Position numbers and translations under genes: made by a program
The notes under the pieces: model-generated
Told to the model about the DNA's origin: nothing
What the model saw: the letters and a program-made list of their open reading frames with translations, nothing else
The model's database searches: none
NCBI GenBank assembly: GCA_031401675.1
Contig: JANNRR010000016.1
Coordinates: 1 to 15,561 of the forward strand
Reading direction: 5' to 3'
Source: JANNRR01 sp031401675
GTDB lineage: Bacteria; Pseudomonadota; Alphaproteobacteria; Rhodobacterales; Rhodobacteraceae
Length of the DNA stretch: 15,561 nucleotides
Part shown: positions 1 through 7,441 of the stretch, piece after piece
Layout of the letters: each line of letters starts with the position of its first letter
Numbering within the stretch: position 1 is the first letter of the stretch

Positions 1-2
1 GG

Positions 3-173
3 CTGACCCTTCAAAGGCGTCCGGACCTGACCTTGGCAGGCTTTGGGGATGCTGACCTGTTCAGCCTTCGCAGGGTAGCGCAGGCATACAGGACAGGCAC
101 CCTGTCCCCCGAGGTGATGGGCTTGGCCTCAGCCTTGTTCAGGAAGCTGGACAAGTTGGACATTCAGATTTGA
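3..173 (+). CDS. C-terminal end of an unrecognised protein (partial)
   Basis: An open frame runs from the left edge to a TGA at 171-173, giving 56 residues of a C-terminus that ends in ...LFRKLDKLDIQI. I do not recognise the family. It is not the tyrosine-recombinase C-terminus that might be expected beside a tRNA, because no R..H..Y pattern is visible. Four of its six arginine codons are AGG, which is uncommon in the core genes of this window, so it is either foreign DNA or a chance open frame. It converges on the tRNA-Asn, and the start lies outside the window. Coding status is uncertain because only 171 bases are visible. Confidence 0.35.
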   Translation: MTLQRRPDLTLAGFGDADLFSLRRVAQAYRTGTLSPEVMGLASALFRKLDKLDIQI

Positions 174-191
174 CGCTTCCCGGATGCTGCC

Positions 192-210
192 TGCTTACAG
201 ATTGCTTACA
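192..210. repeat. 8-bp direct repeat, 3' flank of tRNA-Asn
   Basis: TGCTTACA occurs twice with a 3-base gap (192-199 and 203-210), an 11-bp period, in the non-coding stretch 174-278 just beyond the 3' end of the tRNA-Asn. Paired short direct repeats at this distance from a tRNA 3' end resemble integrase arm-type sites, but that reading is inference. Nothing else recognisable lies in 174-278. Confidence 0.5.
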
Positions 211-278
211 CGGGATAACAGGTACCGAAAATCCCCCTGCCTCTTTCCCTGCAACTTCTTGTTTTCCTTGGGGTTTTG

Positions 279-353
279 TGGCTCCGGCGGTAGGGATCGA
301 ACCTACGACCAATTGATTAACAGTCAACTGCTCTACCGCTGAGCTACGCCGGA
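279..353 (-). tRNA. tRNA-Asn (anticodon GTT)
   Basis: The minus strand reads as a full cloverleaf. The acceptor strand TCCGGCG pairs perfectly with CGCCGGA. The D-arm has GCTC...GAGC and the anticodon loop is CTGTTAA, with GTT as the anticodon. The T-arm GTAGG-TTCGATC-CCTAC is followed by discriminator G and an encoded CCA (279-281). The total of 75 bases with CCA is normal. Its 3' end faces the left edge, so a left-hand element could use it as an attachment site. Confidence 0.97.
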
Positions 354-363
354 CCACCGGGGC

Positions 364-392
364 CGTATAGCAAGGGTTGCCAAACGCGTCCA
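364..392 (-). promoter_or_regulatory. Candidate sigma-70 promoter of tRNA-Asn
   Basis: On the minus strand, TGGACG (387-392, four of six matches to TTGACA) is followed by a 17-base spacer and TATACG (364-369). The -10 element ends 11 bases before the tRNA 5' end, so transcription would start a few bases upstream of the mature tRNA. The fit is by consensus only. Confidence 0.45.
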
Positions 393-424
393 GTGGGGAA
401 TGGAGGGATTGGTCGGGAGCGGGG

Positions 425-1345
425 TCAGGGGGTGCCGGCCCGTTTGTAGCGGGCCGTGAAGCTCAGGGTCCGGTCGGGCGTGGCGAGGTTTCTTTCCGTA
501 AGGTCAATGAGATGGGCAAAGAGATTTCGGGCGGCGGCGGCGCGCAAAGCCGTCGGGGTGTCGTGATAGACCTGATCGGTCAGGGACGTGATCGAGCGGT
601 ATCGGTTGGTCAGGGCTGCAATTACGGCGGCTCCGCGGTCGAGCCGGTGGCGGGTCAGCCAATCGAGGCGCTCGGCCGGCGCGGTGACGGGAGCGCCATG
701 TCCGGGGTAGAACACGCTGTCGTGGCGCTGTTGCAGCCGCCGCAGTGAGCGCATGTAGGCGGCAAGGTCGCCGTCGGGCGGCGAGATCAGCGAGCTGGCC
801 CAGCCCATGACGTGGTCGCCGGTAAACAGCCGGTCGCCCCAGGCAAAGCTCAGGTGGCCGGAGAAATGCCCCGGGGTCCAGATGGCGTCGATCTGCCAGT
901 CTGACCCCAGCAGGGTTTCGCCGTCGGTCAAAGTACGGTCCGGCTGAAAGCCGAAATCGACACCTTCGCCGCCCAGATTGTCGGGCGAACCGGCGAGGGT
1001 CTGCATCGTCGGGCTGCGCCCGGCCGCGGCATCGCCGAAGGCCAGCACCGGCGCGCCGGTCTGTCTGGCCAGAGCCGGGGCCAACGCCGAATGGTCCAGG
1101 TGGGCATGAGTGACAAGGATATGGCTGATCCGGCCACCAGGCGGCACGGCGGCCAGAATGGCATCCAAATGCGCAGGCAACAGCGGGCCGGGGTCGATGA
1201 CGGCGATATCGCTGTGGCCCAGCAGGTAGGTGTTGGTGCCTGTCTGCGTCATCGGCGAGGGATTGGCGGCGCTGATCCTGATCAGGCCGGGTTCCAATTG
1301 CTGGCGGGATGGAAGCGAGGGGGCGGGATCAGTTGTTGCGGCCAT
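425..1345 (-). CDS. Metallo-beta-lactamase-fold hydrolase (LACTB2-like)
   Basis: This 306-aa protein is a zinc-dependent MBL-fold hydrolase. The motifs appear in order: H80-x-H82-x-D84-H85 (the THAHLDH motif), a TPGH with H160, FTGDH with D177, and YPGHG with H216. These are the metal ligands of a binuclear site. The opening around NTYLLG and the ~80-residue C-terminal tail after residue 225 fit the LACTB2-like group, which adds a small helical or winged-helix domain. The substrate cannot be read from sequence; relatives act on thioesters, RNA or lactone-type substrates. The ATG at 1345 has AGAGAAAG about 8 bases upstream on the minus strand. The frame stays open far upstream, but that part overlaps the histidine kinase and is a shadow. 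It is divergent from the kinase with only 42 bases between starts, and it reads toward the tRNA-Asn 71 bases downstream. It is probably cytoplasmic, since no signal peptide is visible. Confidence 0.9.
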   Translation of the reverse strand: MAATTDPAPSLPSRQQLEPGLIRISAANPSPMTQTGTNTYLLGHSDIAVIDPGPLLPAHLDAILAAVPPGGRISHILVTHAHLDHSALAPALARQTGAPVLAFGDAAAGRSPTMQTLAGSPDNLGGEGVDFGFQPDRTLTDGETLLGSDWQIDAIWTPGHFSGHLSFAWGDRLFTGDHVMGWASSLISPPDGDLAAYMRSLRRLQQRHDSVFYPGHGAPVTAPAERLDWLTRHRLDRGAAVIAALTNRYRSITSLTDQVYHDTPTALRAAAARNLFAHLIDLTERNLATPDRTLSFTARYKRAGTP

Positions 1346-1387
1346 GTTGTGCTTTCTCTTGCCGGTGGCGGGCGCTAGGGTTGCGGA

Positions 1388-2707
1388 ATGAAGCTGACCT
1401 GGCTCCGCCGTCCCCTTCCGCGCAGTCTGTACGGGCGCGCCGCGCTGATCCTGATCGTGCCCATCGTCGCGATCCAGCTGGTTGTGTCCATCGTTTTCAT
1501 TCAGCGGCACTTTGAAGGCGTGACCCGGCAGATGACCGGCAACATCTTGCTGGAGGTAGAGTTTCTGCTGGGGCGGGTAAATGCGGCACCGTCGCTGCTG
1601 GCAGCGAAAGGCGACATGCGGTCGTTGCTGGCACCACTGGCTCTCAGCGTCAGTTTTCCGGTCGATCCGGTGTTGGCGGACCGGCGCGACAGGCTGGATT
1701 TGTCGGGCAGCTATGTCATCGAAACCCTGCGCACCCGCATGCCGGAGGTGCTGGCGGTCGATCTGGTCAGCGAACGCGCCAGGGTGTTCCTGCTGGTGGA
1801 AACCCGGTACGGCCCGATGCAGGTGGCGATCGACCGCCGGCGGCTTTCGGCGTCGAATCCGCATCAGCTCCTGGTCCTGATGATCTTTGCTTCGGCGCTG
1901 ATGACGCTGATTGCCTACGTTTTTTTGCGCAATCAGTTGCGCCCGATCACCCGGCTGGCGGAAGTGGCCGAAGCGTTCGGCAAGGGCCGTTCGCTGGTCT
2001 ATCGGCCGCGCGGGGCCAACGAGGTGCGGGCGGCGGGCAATGCGTTTCTGGATATGCGCAACCGGATCGAGCGCCAGATCGAGCAGCGGACGACGATGCT
2101 GTCTGGGGTCAGCCACGATCTGCGCACGCCGCTGACCCGGCTGAAGCTGGCGCTTGCTATGATACCCGACACCGAGGAGGCGGTGCTGATGCGGCGCGAT
2201 GTCGAGGATATGGAGCGTCTGCTGGAGGAGTTTCTGGCTTTTGCCCGCGGCGATGCCATGGATGATGCCGTGGCAACCGATCCGATTACACTGGCCGAAC
2301 AGGTGATCGAGAACGCGCGCCGGGCCGGGCATCGCGTGGCACTGAGGTCGGCGAGCGGTCAGGGGATGGTGGTGTTGCGCCCGATGGCGGTGGCGCGCGC
2401 GCTGGAAAATCTGGTCAACAATGCGGTGCGCTATGGCAGCCGGGCCGAAGTCGAGGTGGCGCTGACCGACCGGGCGCTGCGCCTGACGGTCGAGGATGAC
2501 GGTCCCGGCATTCCGAAGGACCGGCGTGACGAGGCGATGCGGCCGTTTGTCCGGCTGGACCCGGCGCGCAACCAGAACCGGGGGTCCGGGGTCGGGTTGG
2601 GGCTGGCAATTGCGGTCGACGTTGCGCGCAGTCACGGCGGGACGTTGCGGCTGGGCGAAAGTGAACGGTTGGGCGGGCTGAAGGCCGAGCTGGTTCTGGC
2701 GCGCTGA
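1388..2707 (+). CDS. EnvZ-like membrane sensor histidine kinase
   Basis: A 439-aa HAMP-type two-component sensor. TM1 is at about residues 16-38, a periplasmic sensor segment at 39-160, TM2 at 161-181, a HAMP linker at 181-234, and a HisKA domain with phospho-acceptor H243 in SHDLRTPLTR. The HATPase domain has an N-box at N341-LVNNAVRYG, a G1 box at D370-DGPGIP and a G2 box GSGVGLGLA around 399-407. All catalytic boxes are intact, so an active kinase is expected. Organisation and length match the EnvZ/OmpR-family sensors of alphaproteobacteria. No cognate response regulator is visible on either side, so it may be orphan or its partner may be distant. The ATG at 1388 follows an AGGGTTGCGGA stretch that can act as a weak ribosome site. 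Its promoter must lie inside the 42-bp gap or in the start of the divergent hydrolase gene. The stimulus cannot be inferred. Confidence 0.93.
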   Translation: MKLTWLRRPLPRSLYGRAALILIVPIVAIQLVVSIVFIQRHFEGVTRQMTGNILLEVEFLLGRVNAAPSLLAAKGDMRSLLAPLALSVSFPVDPVLADRRDRLDLSGSYVIETLRTRMPEVLAVDLVSERARVFLLVETRYGPMQVAIDRRRLSASNPHQLLVLMIFASALMTLIAYVFLRNQLRPITRLAEVAEAFGKGRSLVYRPRGANEVRAAGNAFLDMRNRIERQIEQRTTMLSGVSHDLRTPLTRLKLALAMIPDTEEAVLMRRDVEDMERLLEEFLAFARGDAMDDAVATDPITLAEQVIENARRAGHRVALRSASGQGMVVLRPMAVARALENLVNNAVRYGSRAEVEVALTDRALRLTVEDDGPGIPKDRRDEAMRPFVRLDPARNQNRGSGVGLGLAIAVDVARSHGGTLRLGESERLGGLKAELVLAR

Positions 2708-2765
2708 GCCGGGCAATGCCGGACATGCGCTCGGTCGCGGGCAGAACGGCGTGTGGAACAGGCAT

Positions 2766-2810
2766 CCGGGATTGCGCGTCGTGATGAAAGGTGCGCCTGA
2801 CGCAATCCGG
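2766..2810 (+). promoter_or_regulatory. Inverted repeat in the leader of the met-family gene
   Basis: The 214-bp gap 2708-2921 has no credible gene. It contains GGATTGCG (2769-2776) and its exact complement CGCAATCC (2801-2808). With one bulged base the pairing extends outward by two more pairs (2766-2767 with 2809-2810). The 24-base loop and the lack of a T-tract argue against a simple terminator of the kinase gene. Closer to the start codon, CGGTC (2887-2891) can pair with GACCG (2915-2919), overlapping the ribosome-binding AAAGGAG at 2909-2915. The alternative GGCGG (2878-2882) with CCGCC (2917-2921) would compete. The repeat could be an operator or part of a structured leader; I could not match it to a known SAM riboswitch class. 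Confidence 0.4.
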
Positions 2811-2921
2811 TGGTTTCCTGGTCCGCAGTCCGGTCGCCCCGAATGTGGCAACAGCGATTGTTTCTGGCAGCCCTTGAGGCGGCAACCGGTCCGTGGCAAG
2901 CCTTGGCCAAAGGAGACCGCC

Positions 2922-4118
2922 ATGACCGAAGCCCCTAAACCCGTTCAGAAATCGCTGGTCCGTCGCACGGCCTGGCCAGATGGGGCGGACCGGGCGCTTG
3001 GCACACCGTTGCAGCCGTCGGTTGTCTATGCCTCGGACGGGCCCGACCATCTGGATGCGATCTACGGCGGTCAGCGGGCGGGCTATACCTACGCGCGCGA
3101 GCGTCATCCGAATGCCGACGTGCTGGCGTCCAAGATCGACGGTCTGGAAGGTGGGACCGGCGGCATCATTCTGGGGTCCGGAATGGCGGCCGTAACGGCG
3201 GTCATGCTGGGATTGCTGAAAGCCGGGGATCATGTGCTGGGCGGTGATCAGCTGTACGGCCGGTCGCTGCGGCTGCTGCAGCAGGAATTGCCGCGGTTCG
3301 GCATGACCACATCGGTGGCCGATCCGACCGATGCGGCGGCGATGGCGGCGGCGCTGCGGCCCGAAACCCGGCTGGTCCTGGTCGAGGTGGTGTCGAACCC
3401 GACGATCCGGGTGGCAGATATTCCGGGGATTGCGCGGCTGTGCAAAGAGCGCGGGATCATTCTGGCGGTTGACAGCACGTTCAGCACTCCGCGGGCGTTC
3501 CGTCCGTTTGAACATGGGGCGGATGTGGTGATCCATTCGGTGACCAAGCTGCTGGCGGGTCATTCCGATGTGACGCTGGGCTATGCCTGTGCGCGCGATG
3601 AGGGCCAGCGCAAGGCGATTTATGATACGGCAGTGACCCTGGGCCTGACCCCCAGTCCGTTCGATTGTTGGCTGGCCGAGCGCGGGCTTTATTCGTTCCA
3701 TCTGCGCTACGACCGGGCCGAAGAGAATGCTGCGCGGTTGGCGGATCATCTGGCCGGACTGAAAGGCGTGAAGCGGGTGCTGTATCCGACGCGGCACGAT
3801 CATCCGGACCACAACCGGGCGATTTCGTTGCTGGGCCGACGCGGCGGCAACATGCTGAGTTTCGAGTTGACGGGCGGGCGGGCGGCGGCCAACGCCTTTG
3901 TGTCGGCGGCACCCGACATTCCGTTTGCGCCCACGCTGGGCGATATCGGCACGATGACGTCGCATCCCGCCTCCAGCTCGCACCGCGCGATGAGCGCGGC
4001 GGCGCGGCTGGCCAACGGCATCAGCGAGGGGTTCATCCGGGTGTCGGTCGGGGTCGAGGAGATCGAGCTGTTGTTGGCCGAGTTCTCGGCCGGGGTCGCG
4101 GCAGCGGCTCGGGTATAG
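2922..4118 (+). CDS. metC: PLP-dependent cystathionine beta-lyase / gamma-synthase family enzyme
   Basis: A 398-aa fold-type I PLP enzyme of the Cys/Met metabolism family (PF01053), the usual length for this family. The catalytic lysine is K209 in VIHSVTKLLAGHSD, D184 is placed to bind the pyridine nitrogen, and SGMAA at 86-90 belongs to the phosphate-binding region. A tyrosine/arginine motif lies near Y57, and R373 in GFIRVSVGVEE is the expected substrate-carboxylate ligand. Members cleave cystathionine to homocysteine in methionine synthesis or do related beta/gamma-eliminations or replacements. The exact reaction cannot be fixed by reading, so the symbol is tentative. The ATG at 2922 is chosen for its strong AAAGGAG seven bases upstream. 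An in-frame start at 2751 would add 57 low-complexity residues and lacks a ribosome site. The enzyme is cytoplasmic. The structured leader upstream suggests regulation, and a phytase-like gene follows 90 bases downstream on the same strand. Confidence 0.88.
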   Translation: MTEAPKPVQKSLVRRTAWPDGADRALGTPLQPSVVYASDGPDHLDAIYGGQRAGYTYARERHPNADVLASKIDGLEGGTGGIILGSGMAAVTAVMLGLLKAGDHVLGGDQLYGRSLRLLQQELPRFGMTTSVADPTDAAAMAAALRPETRLVLVEVVSNPTIRVADIPGIARLCKERGIILAVDSTFSTPRAFRPFEHGADVVIHSVTKLLAGHSDVTLGYACARDEGQRKAIYDTAVTLGLTPSPFDCWLAERGLYSFHLRYDRAEENAARLADHLAGLKGVKRVLYPTRHDHPDHNRAISLLGRRGGNMLSFELTGGRAAANAFVSAAPDIPFAPTLGDIGTMTSHPASSSHRAMSAAARLANGISEGFIRVSVGVEEIELLLAEFSAGVAAAARV

Positions 4119-4208
4119 GCGGCTGTCAGACGACTGTTACCGGGCCGCCATCTGGCTGCATTGAAAGGGTGCTATCGCGCGGAAACCCGATTGTGAGGAG
4201 TTCCCGCC

Positions 4209-5579
4209 ATGAGACTTGCCACCCTGCTGAGCGCCACGGTGCTTGCTGCCGCCCCTGCCGTTGCGCAGGACACCATGATGTATCCGGCAACGCTGGCGGG
4301 TCATGCGCTGATCCCGGCGGCAACCACCGCGACACCGCCCGCCGATGTGCCTGCGGATTTGCAGACAACCGGAAAGTTCACGGCGACGACCTTGCAGCGG
4401 GTCGACGCGCTTGGCAGTCTGGAAGGCACGTCGTTCCTGTCGGACAAGACCGCCCCGCGCAAGACCGGGCTGAGCCTGCCGATTGCCGGTCAATCGCTGC
4501 AGGGCCTGTCGGGGATCAAATCCGCAGGTGACGGCACGTTCTGGGTGCTGACCGACAACGGCTTTGGCTCGCGCGGGAACTCGTCAGATGCCATGCTGAT
4601 GTTCCACCGGGTTCAGCCGGACTGGGCGGCTGGGTCGGTCTCGGTGATTTCGACGACTTTCCTGCACGACCCGGACCGGATCGTCCCGTTCCGGATTGCG
4701 ACCGAAGCGAGCGACAGCCGCTATTTGACCGGTGCCGATTTCGACATCGAGTCGATTCAACCGATCGGCGAGGCGATCTGGTTCGGCGACGAGCTTGGGC
4801 CCTATCTGGTCAAGACTGACCGGGCCGGCAAGGTGCTGGCCGTGGTGGAAACCGAACTGGACGGCAAGACGGCGAAGTCGCCGGATCATTATTCGATGGC
4901 GATGCCCAGTCTGCCGACGGCGGAACTGACTTTCAACATCCGTCGCTCGCGCGGGTACGAGGGGATGGCGGCGTCGGCCGACGGCACCATGCTTTATCCG
5001 CTGCTGGAAGGGCCGGTCTGGAACGCCGGGGCTAAGGATTGGGAAAAGGTCGGCGAGGCTGAAGTGTTGCGGCTCCTGGAATATTCGGTGGCGGATGCCA
5101 AGTGGACCGGCCGATTCTGGCAGTATCCGCTGGAAACCAACGGCAACAATATCGGCGACTTCAACATGATCGACGCGACGACGGCGCTGGTGATCGAGCG
5201 CGACAATGGCGAGGGAACGGTCGACATGGCCTGCGCGGAAGCGGCGATCACGCCGGACTGTTTCAACGCGCCGGCAAAGCTGAAACGGGTCTACAAGATC
5301 GAGATGACGGATGACAATGTCGGCGGGCTGGTGCGCAAGATAGGCTACATCGACCTGTTGGCCATCGACGACCCCAAGGGCTTCGCCAAGCAAAGCGGCA
5401 AAGACGGCAAGCTGGCGTTTCCGTTCGTGACCATCGAGGATGTGGATGTGGTCAGCCCGACCCAGATCATTGTCGCCAACGACAACAACTTCCCCTACTC
5501 GTCGGGCCGGGCACCGCAAAAGCAGGATGACAACGAGTTCATCTTGCTGGATGTGGCCGATTTTCTGGCGGCAAAGTAG
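4209..5579 (+). CDS. Exported phytase-esterase-like protein
   Basis: A 456-aa protein with a clear Sec signal peptide (MRLATLLSATVL..., cleavage likely after A19 in AVA-Q). The mature part resembles the 'esterase-like activity of phytase' family (PF13449). It has a GLSGIKSAGDGTFWVLTDNGFGSR segment near residues 99-122 and RGYEGMAASADGTMLYPLLEGP near 248-269, which are the typical beta-propeller-like landmarks with conserved Asp/Glu residues. It is predicted to be periplasmic or secreted and to act on phosphate or other esters. The activity of this family is poorly tested and the name should be read as a family label. The start has GAGGAG about 8 bases upstream. The gap to the preceding PLP enzyme is 90 bases with no obvious terminator, so co-transcription is possible. 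A GC hairpin follows the stop. Confidence 0.85.
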   Translation: MRLATLLSATVLAAAPAVAQDTMMYPATLAGHALIPAATTATPPADVPADLQTTGKFTATTLQRVDALGSLEGTSFLSDKTAPRKTGLSLPIAGQSLQGLSGIKSAGDGTFWVLTDNGFGSRGNSSDAMLMFHRVQPDWAAGSVSVISTTFLHDPDRIVPFRIATEASDSRYLTGADFDIESIQPIGEAIWFGDELGPYLVKTDRAGKVLAVVETELDGKTAKSPDHYSMAMPSLPTAELTFNIRRSRGYEGMAASADGTMLYPLLEGPVWNAGAKDWEKVGEAEVLRLLEYSVADAKWTGRFWQYPLETNGNNIGDFNMIDATTALVIERDNGEGTVDMACAEAAITPDCFNAPAKLKRVYKIEMTDDNVGGLVRKIGYIDLLAIDDPKGFAKQSGKDGKLAFPFVTIEDVDVVSPTQIIVANDNNFPYSSGRAPQKQDDNEFILLDVADFLAAK

Positions 5580-5600
5580 GGCGGGCGATTTGAAATTCGG

Positions 5601-5626
5601 GGGCAGGGGCCAGTTCCCGGCTGCCC
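5601..5626 (+). terminator. GC-rich hairpin after the phytase-like gene
   Basis: GGGCAG (5601-5606) pairs with CTGCCC (5621-5626), and inner GGG/CCC pairs add stability. It lies 21 bases past the stop of the phytase-like gene. There is no T-run after it, so it is not a classical intrinsic terminator. It may mark the end of that transcript or stabilise its 3' end. The rest of the 183-bp gap to trgA holds a second weak GGCGG/CCGCC hairpin at about 5632-5652 and no clear promoter. Confidence 0.35.
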
Positions 5627-5762
5627 GGCTTGGCGGCGATCAGACACCGCCGCGCTACACTTGTGCAGCGAAATCGGGGGATTGCAGTCAGAAAGCTTGC
5701 ATGCGGGCAGGTCAAAGCGGAAGGATTGGGTATCGCGCCCCTGCAAAAGGTCGAATGAACCG

Positions 5763-6203
5763 ATGCCCACCGCAGCCAAACTCGTTGCAGCCCTTGCCTT
5801 TGCGTTTCTGGGTTTCGTGACTGCCGAGTTCATCAAGCCGCTGATGCCGGAGGGCACGCAGTTCGGCTATTTTTCGCCGTATTGCGCGGCAGTGGGCGGG
5901 CTGTGCGGCTGGTTCGTTATGGGCAGTCTGGCAAGCGAACAGTCGCGGCGGACCTGGGAATCCGGCATCCGGACGACCGTGACGATGGTGTTCTGGTGTG
6001 TTCTGGGATTGTCGATTTACGAGATGACGCTGCAATCGATGAAGCTGCGCTATGACGGCCCGATCGCGGCGTTGCAGGGCATGTTCGAGATAGCGCTGGA
6101 GTATCTGGTGATCATGGTCAACGCTGCAGTGCTCGGGACCCTGTTTGTTGGCGGGCTGATTGCCGCGCACTTGACCCGTTGGGCGGCACAGCGTTGGCGC
6201 TAG
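5763..6203 (+). CDS. trgA: TrgA family membrane protein (tellurite resistance)
   Basis: A 146-aa integral membrane protein recognised as TrgA by its opening MPTAAKLVAALAFAFLG, the PEGTQFGYFSPYCAAVGGLCGW segment, and its position directly before trgB and cysK. Four membrane segments are visible, at about residues 5-24, 39-56, 68-88 and 111-136. In Rhodobacter sphaeroides the trgAB locus was shown genetically to contribute to high-level tellurite resistance; the biochemical role of TrgA is unknown. The start at 5763 has AAAAGG about 13 bases upstream. The frame is open further upstream (from 5661), but that part is hydrophilic and lacks the family's beginning. The stop TAG is separated from the trgB ATG by only two bases, so the two are translationally linked. 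Confidence 0.85.
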   Translation: MPTAAKLVAALAFAFLGFVTAEFIKPLMPEGTQFGYFSPYCAAVGGLCGWFVMGSLASEQSRRTWESGIRTTVTMVFWCVLGLSIYEMTLQSMKLRYDGPIAALQGMFEIALEYLVIMVNAAVLGTLFVGGLIAAHLTRWAAQRWR

Positions 6204-6205
6204 CG

Positions 6206-7333
6206 ATGACGGGGGTTTTCCTTTACGGCACGCTGTGCCATCCGCCGCTGCTGGAGGCGGTTCTGGGGCGTGCGGCGCATGCGGTGCCGGCGGTTCTGCC
6301 GGGCCATGCGGTGTTGTGGGCCAGGGATCAGCAGCACGCAACCATCCGCACCGACCCGGCGGCGGTGGCGACAGGAGTTCTGGTGCAGGGGATGGCGCCC
6401 GCAGAACTTGAGCGGCTGCAGTTCTACCAGAACAGCCGGGGGCTGCGGCGGGAAATGGTGCGGGTTCGGACTGCGGGGGCTGATGGTGGGCCGGTTGAGG
6501 CTTGCGTCTATCTGGCGTCGGGTGCTGCGGGGGCGGTCTGGCACTTGCCGGACTGGGTGGAGCGTTGGGGCGACGTGACGGTCGGCGCTGCTCGCGATCT
6601 GATGGCGGCGCTAGGAACGCCGGTGGCCGCGGCTGCGCTACAGCGCCGCCACATGCTGCTGGTACGGGCGGCGTCGCGGTTGCGGGCCGAAGCCGGGGCG
6701 GCCGCGCCGCTGTTGCGCCACGATGCCCGGCCCGGTGACGTGGAGGTGGGCGAACGTCGCCAGCCCTATGCCCGGTTCTTTGCGGTCGAAGAGTATGATC
6801 TGCGGCACCGCCGGTTTGACGGGTCCATGACCGGTTCGCTGAACCGGGCGACATTCGTATCCGGCGATGCGGCAGTGGTGTTGCCCTATGACCCGGTCCG
6901 CGACCGGGTGTTGCTGGTCGAGCAGTTCCGCCCCGGCCCGTTTGCGCGCGGTGACCGCAATCCCTGGCATCTGGAACCGATCGCCGGCCGGATCGATGCG
7001 GGCGAGACGCCGGAACAGGCCGCCCGGCGCGAGGCGGTCGAGGAGGCGGGGATCACCTTGCGCGACCTGCTTCCCGTCGCCAATTATTACCCGTCGCCCG
7101 GGGCAAAGACCGAGTTTCTGTATACGTTCGTCGGGCTGGCCGACTTGCCCGATACGGTGTCAGGGCTGTTCGGGCTGGCAGAAGACAACGAGGATATCCG
7201 CACGCATGTGATCAGTTTCGCGCGGTTGATGGACCTGATCGAGGCTGGCGAGGTGGCAACGGCGCCGCTGATCCTGTCGGCGCTGTGGCTGGCACCGCGG
7301 CGGGAAGCGCTGCGCCGGGCGGCAGCGGAGTAA
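6206..7333 (+). CDS. trgB: TrgB: GGCT-like domain fused to a Nudix hydrolase
   Basis: A 375-aa two-domain protein. The N-terminal ~115 residues have the gamma-glutamylcyclotransferase-like opening VFLYGTL (residues 4-10). The C-terminal part (about 185-365) is a Nudix hydrolase with a perfect Nudix box: G261, E267, R275, E276, E279, E280, G282. It resembles ADP-ribose pyrophosphatases, also in the VLLVEQFRPG strand before it. The likely reaction is cleavage of a nucleoside diphosphate-linked substrate such as ADP-ribose. In R. sphaeroides trgB is part of a tellurite-resistance locus. The ATG at 6206 is preferred over a TTG at 6179 because it starts at the conserved strand and sits two bases after trgA. 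Oddity: where GGCT-fold enzymes usually have L..LD.FE, this protein reads LERLQFYQ (68-75), so the expected catalytic Glu appears to be Gln. That alignment is by eye. Confidence 0.87.
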   Translation: MTGVFLYGTLCHPPLLEAVLGRAAHAVPAVLPGHAVLWARDQQHATIRTDPAAVATGVLVQGMAPAELERLQFYQNSRGLRREMVRVRTAGADGGPVEACVYLASGAAGAVWHLPDWVERWGDVTVGAARDLMAALGTPVAAAALQRRHMLLVRAASRLRAEAGAAAPLLRHDARPGDVEVGERRQPYARFFAVEEYDLRHRRFDGSMTGSLNRATFVSGDAAVVLPYDPVRDRVLLVEQFRPGPFARGDRNPWHLEPIAGRIDAGETPEQAARREAVEEAGITLRDLLPVANYYPSPGAKTEFLYTFVGLADLPDTVSGLFGLAEDNEDIRTHVISFARLMDLIEAGEVATAPLILSALWLAPRREALRRAAAE

Positions 7334-7387
7334 GGGTCGGTCGGCGCGAAGGCCGTCTGTCGCGAGCGGTCCCGCGCGCTGCATGGC

Positions 7388-7416
7388 TTGAGTTCCCGAC
7401 CTGTGCCCCCTAGTAA
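7388..7416 (+). promoter_or_regulatory. Candidate promoter of cysK
   Basis: TTGAGT (7388-7393), a 17-base spacer and TAGTAA (7411-7416) lie in the 108-bp gap between trgB and cysK. The -35 is a fair match and the -10 is weak. If real, cysK and the genes after it could be transcribed independently of trgAB. Confidence 0.3.
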
Positions 7417-7441
7417 GAAGCAGAAGCGAAAGGGGCGCGGC

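Noticed and set aside
139..357. 72-aa minus-strand frame starting MVRRSSAVEQL
   Set aside because: It is the translated tRNA-Asn plus its flank, a well-known false gene.
2751..2921. Earlier start for the PLP enzyme
   Set aside because: The added 57 residues are not family-like and the ATG at 2922 has a strong ribosome site.
2708..2921. SAM-II or SAH riboswitch
   Set aside because: The conserved core bases I remember for these classes are not present; only unassigned stems remain.
1346..2923. Upstream extension of the MBL-hydrolase frame on the minus strand
   Set aside because: It lies antisense to the histidine kinase, is rich in Arg/Gln/His/Pro as expected of a GC-rich shadow, and has no domain.
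2415..3983. 522-aa minus-strand frame opposite the kinase and the PLP enzyme
   Set aside because: Low-complexity composition typical of an antisense shadow; the plus-strand genes have clear motifs.
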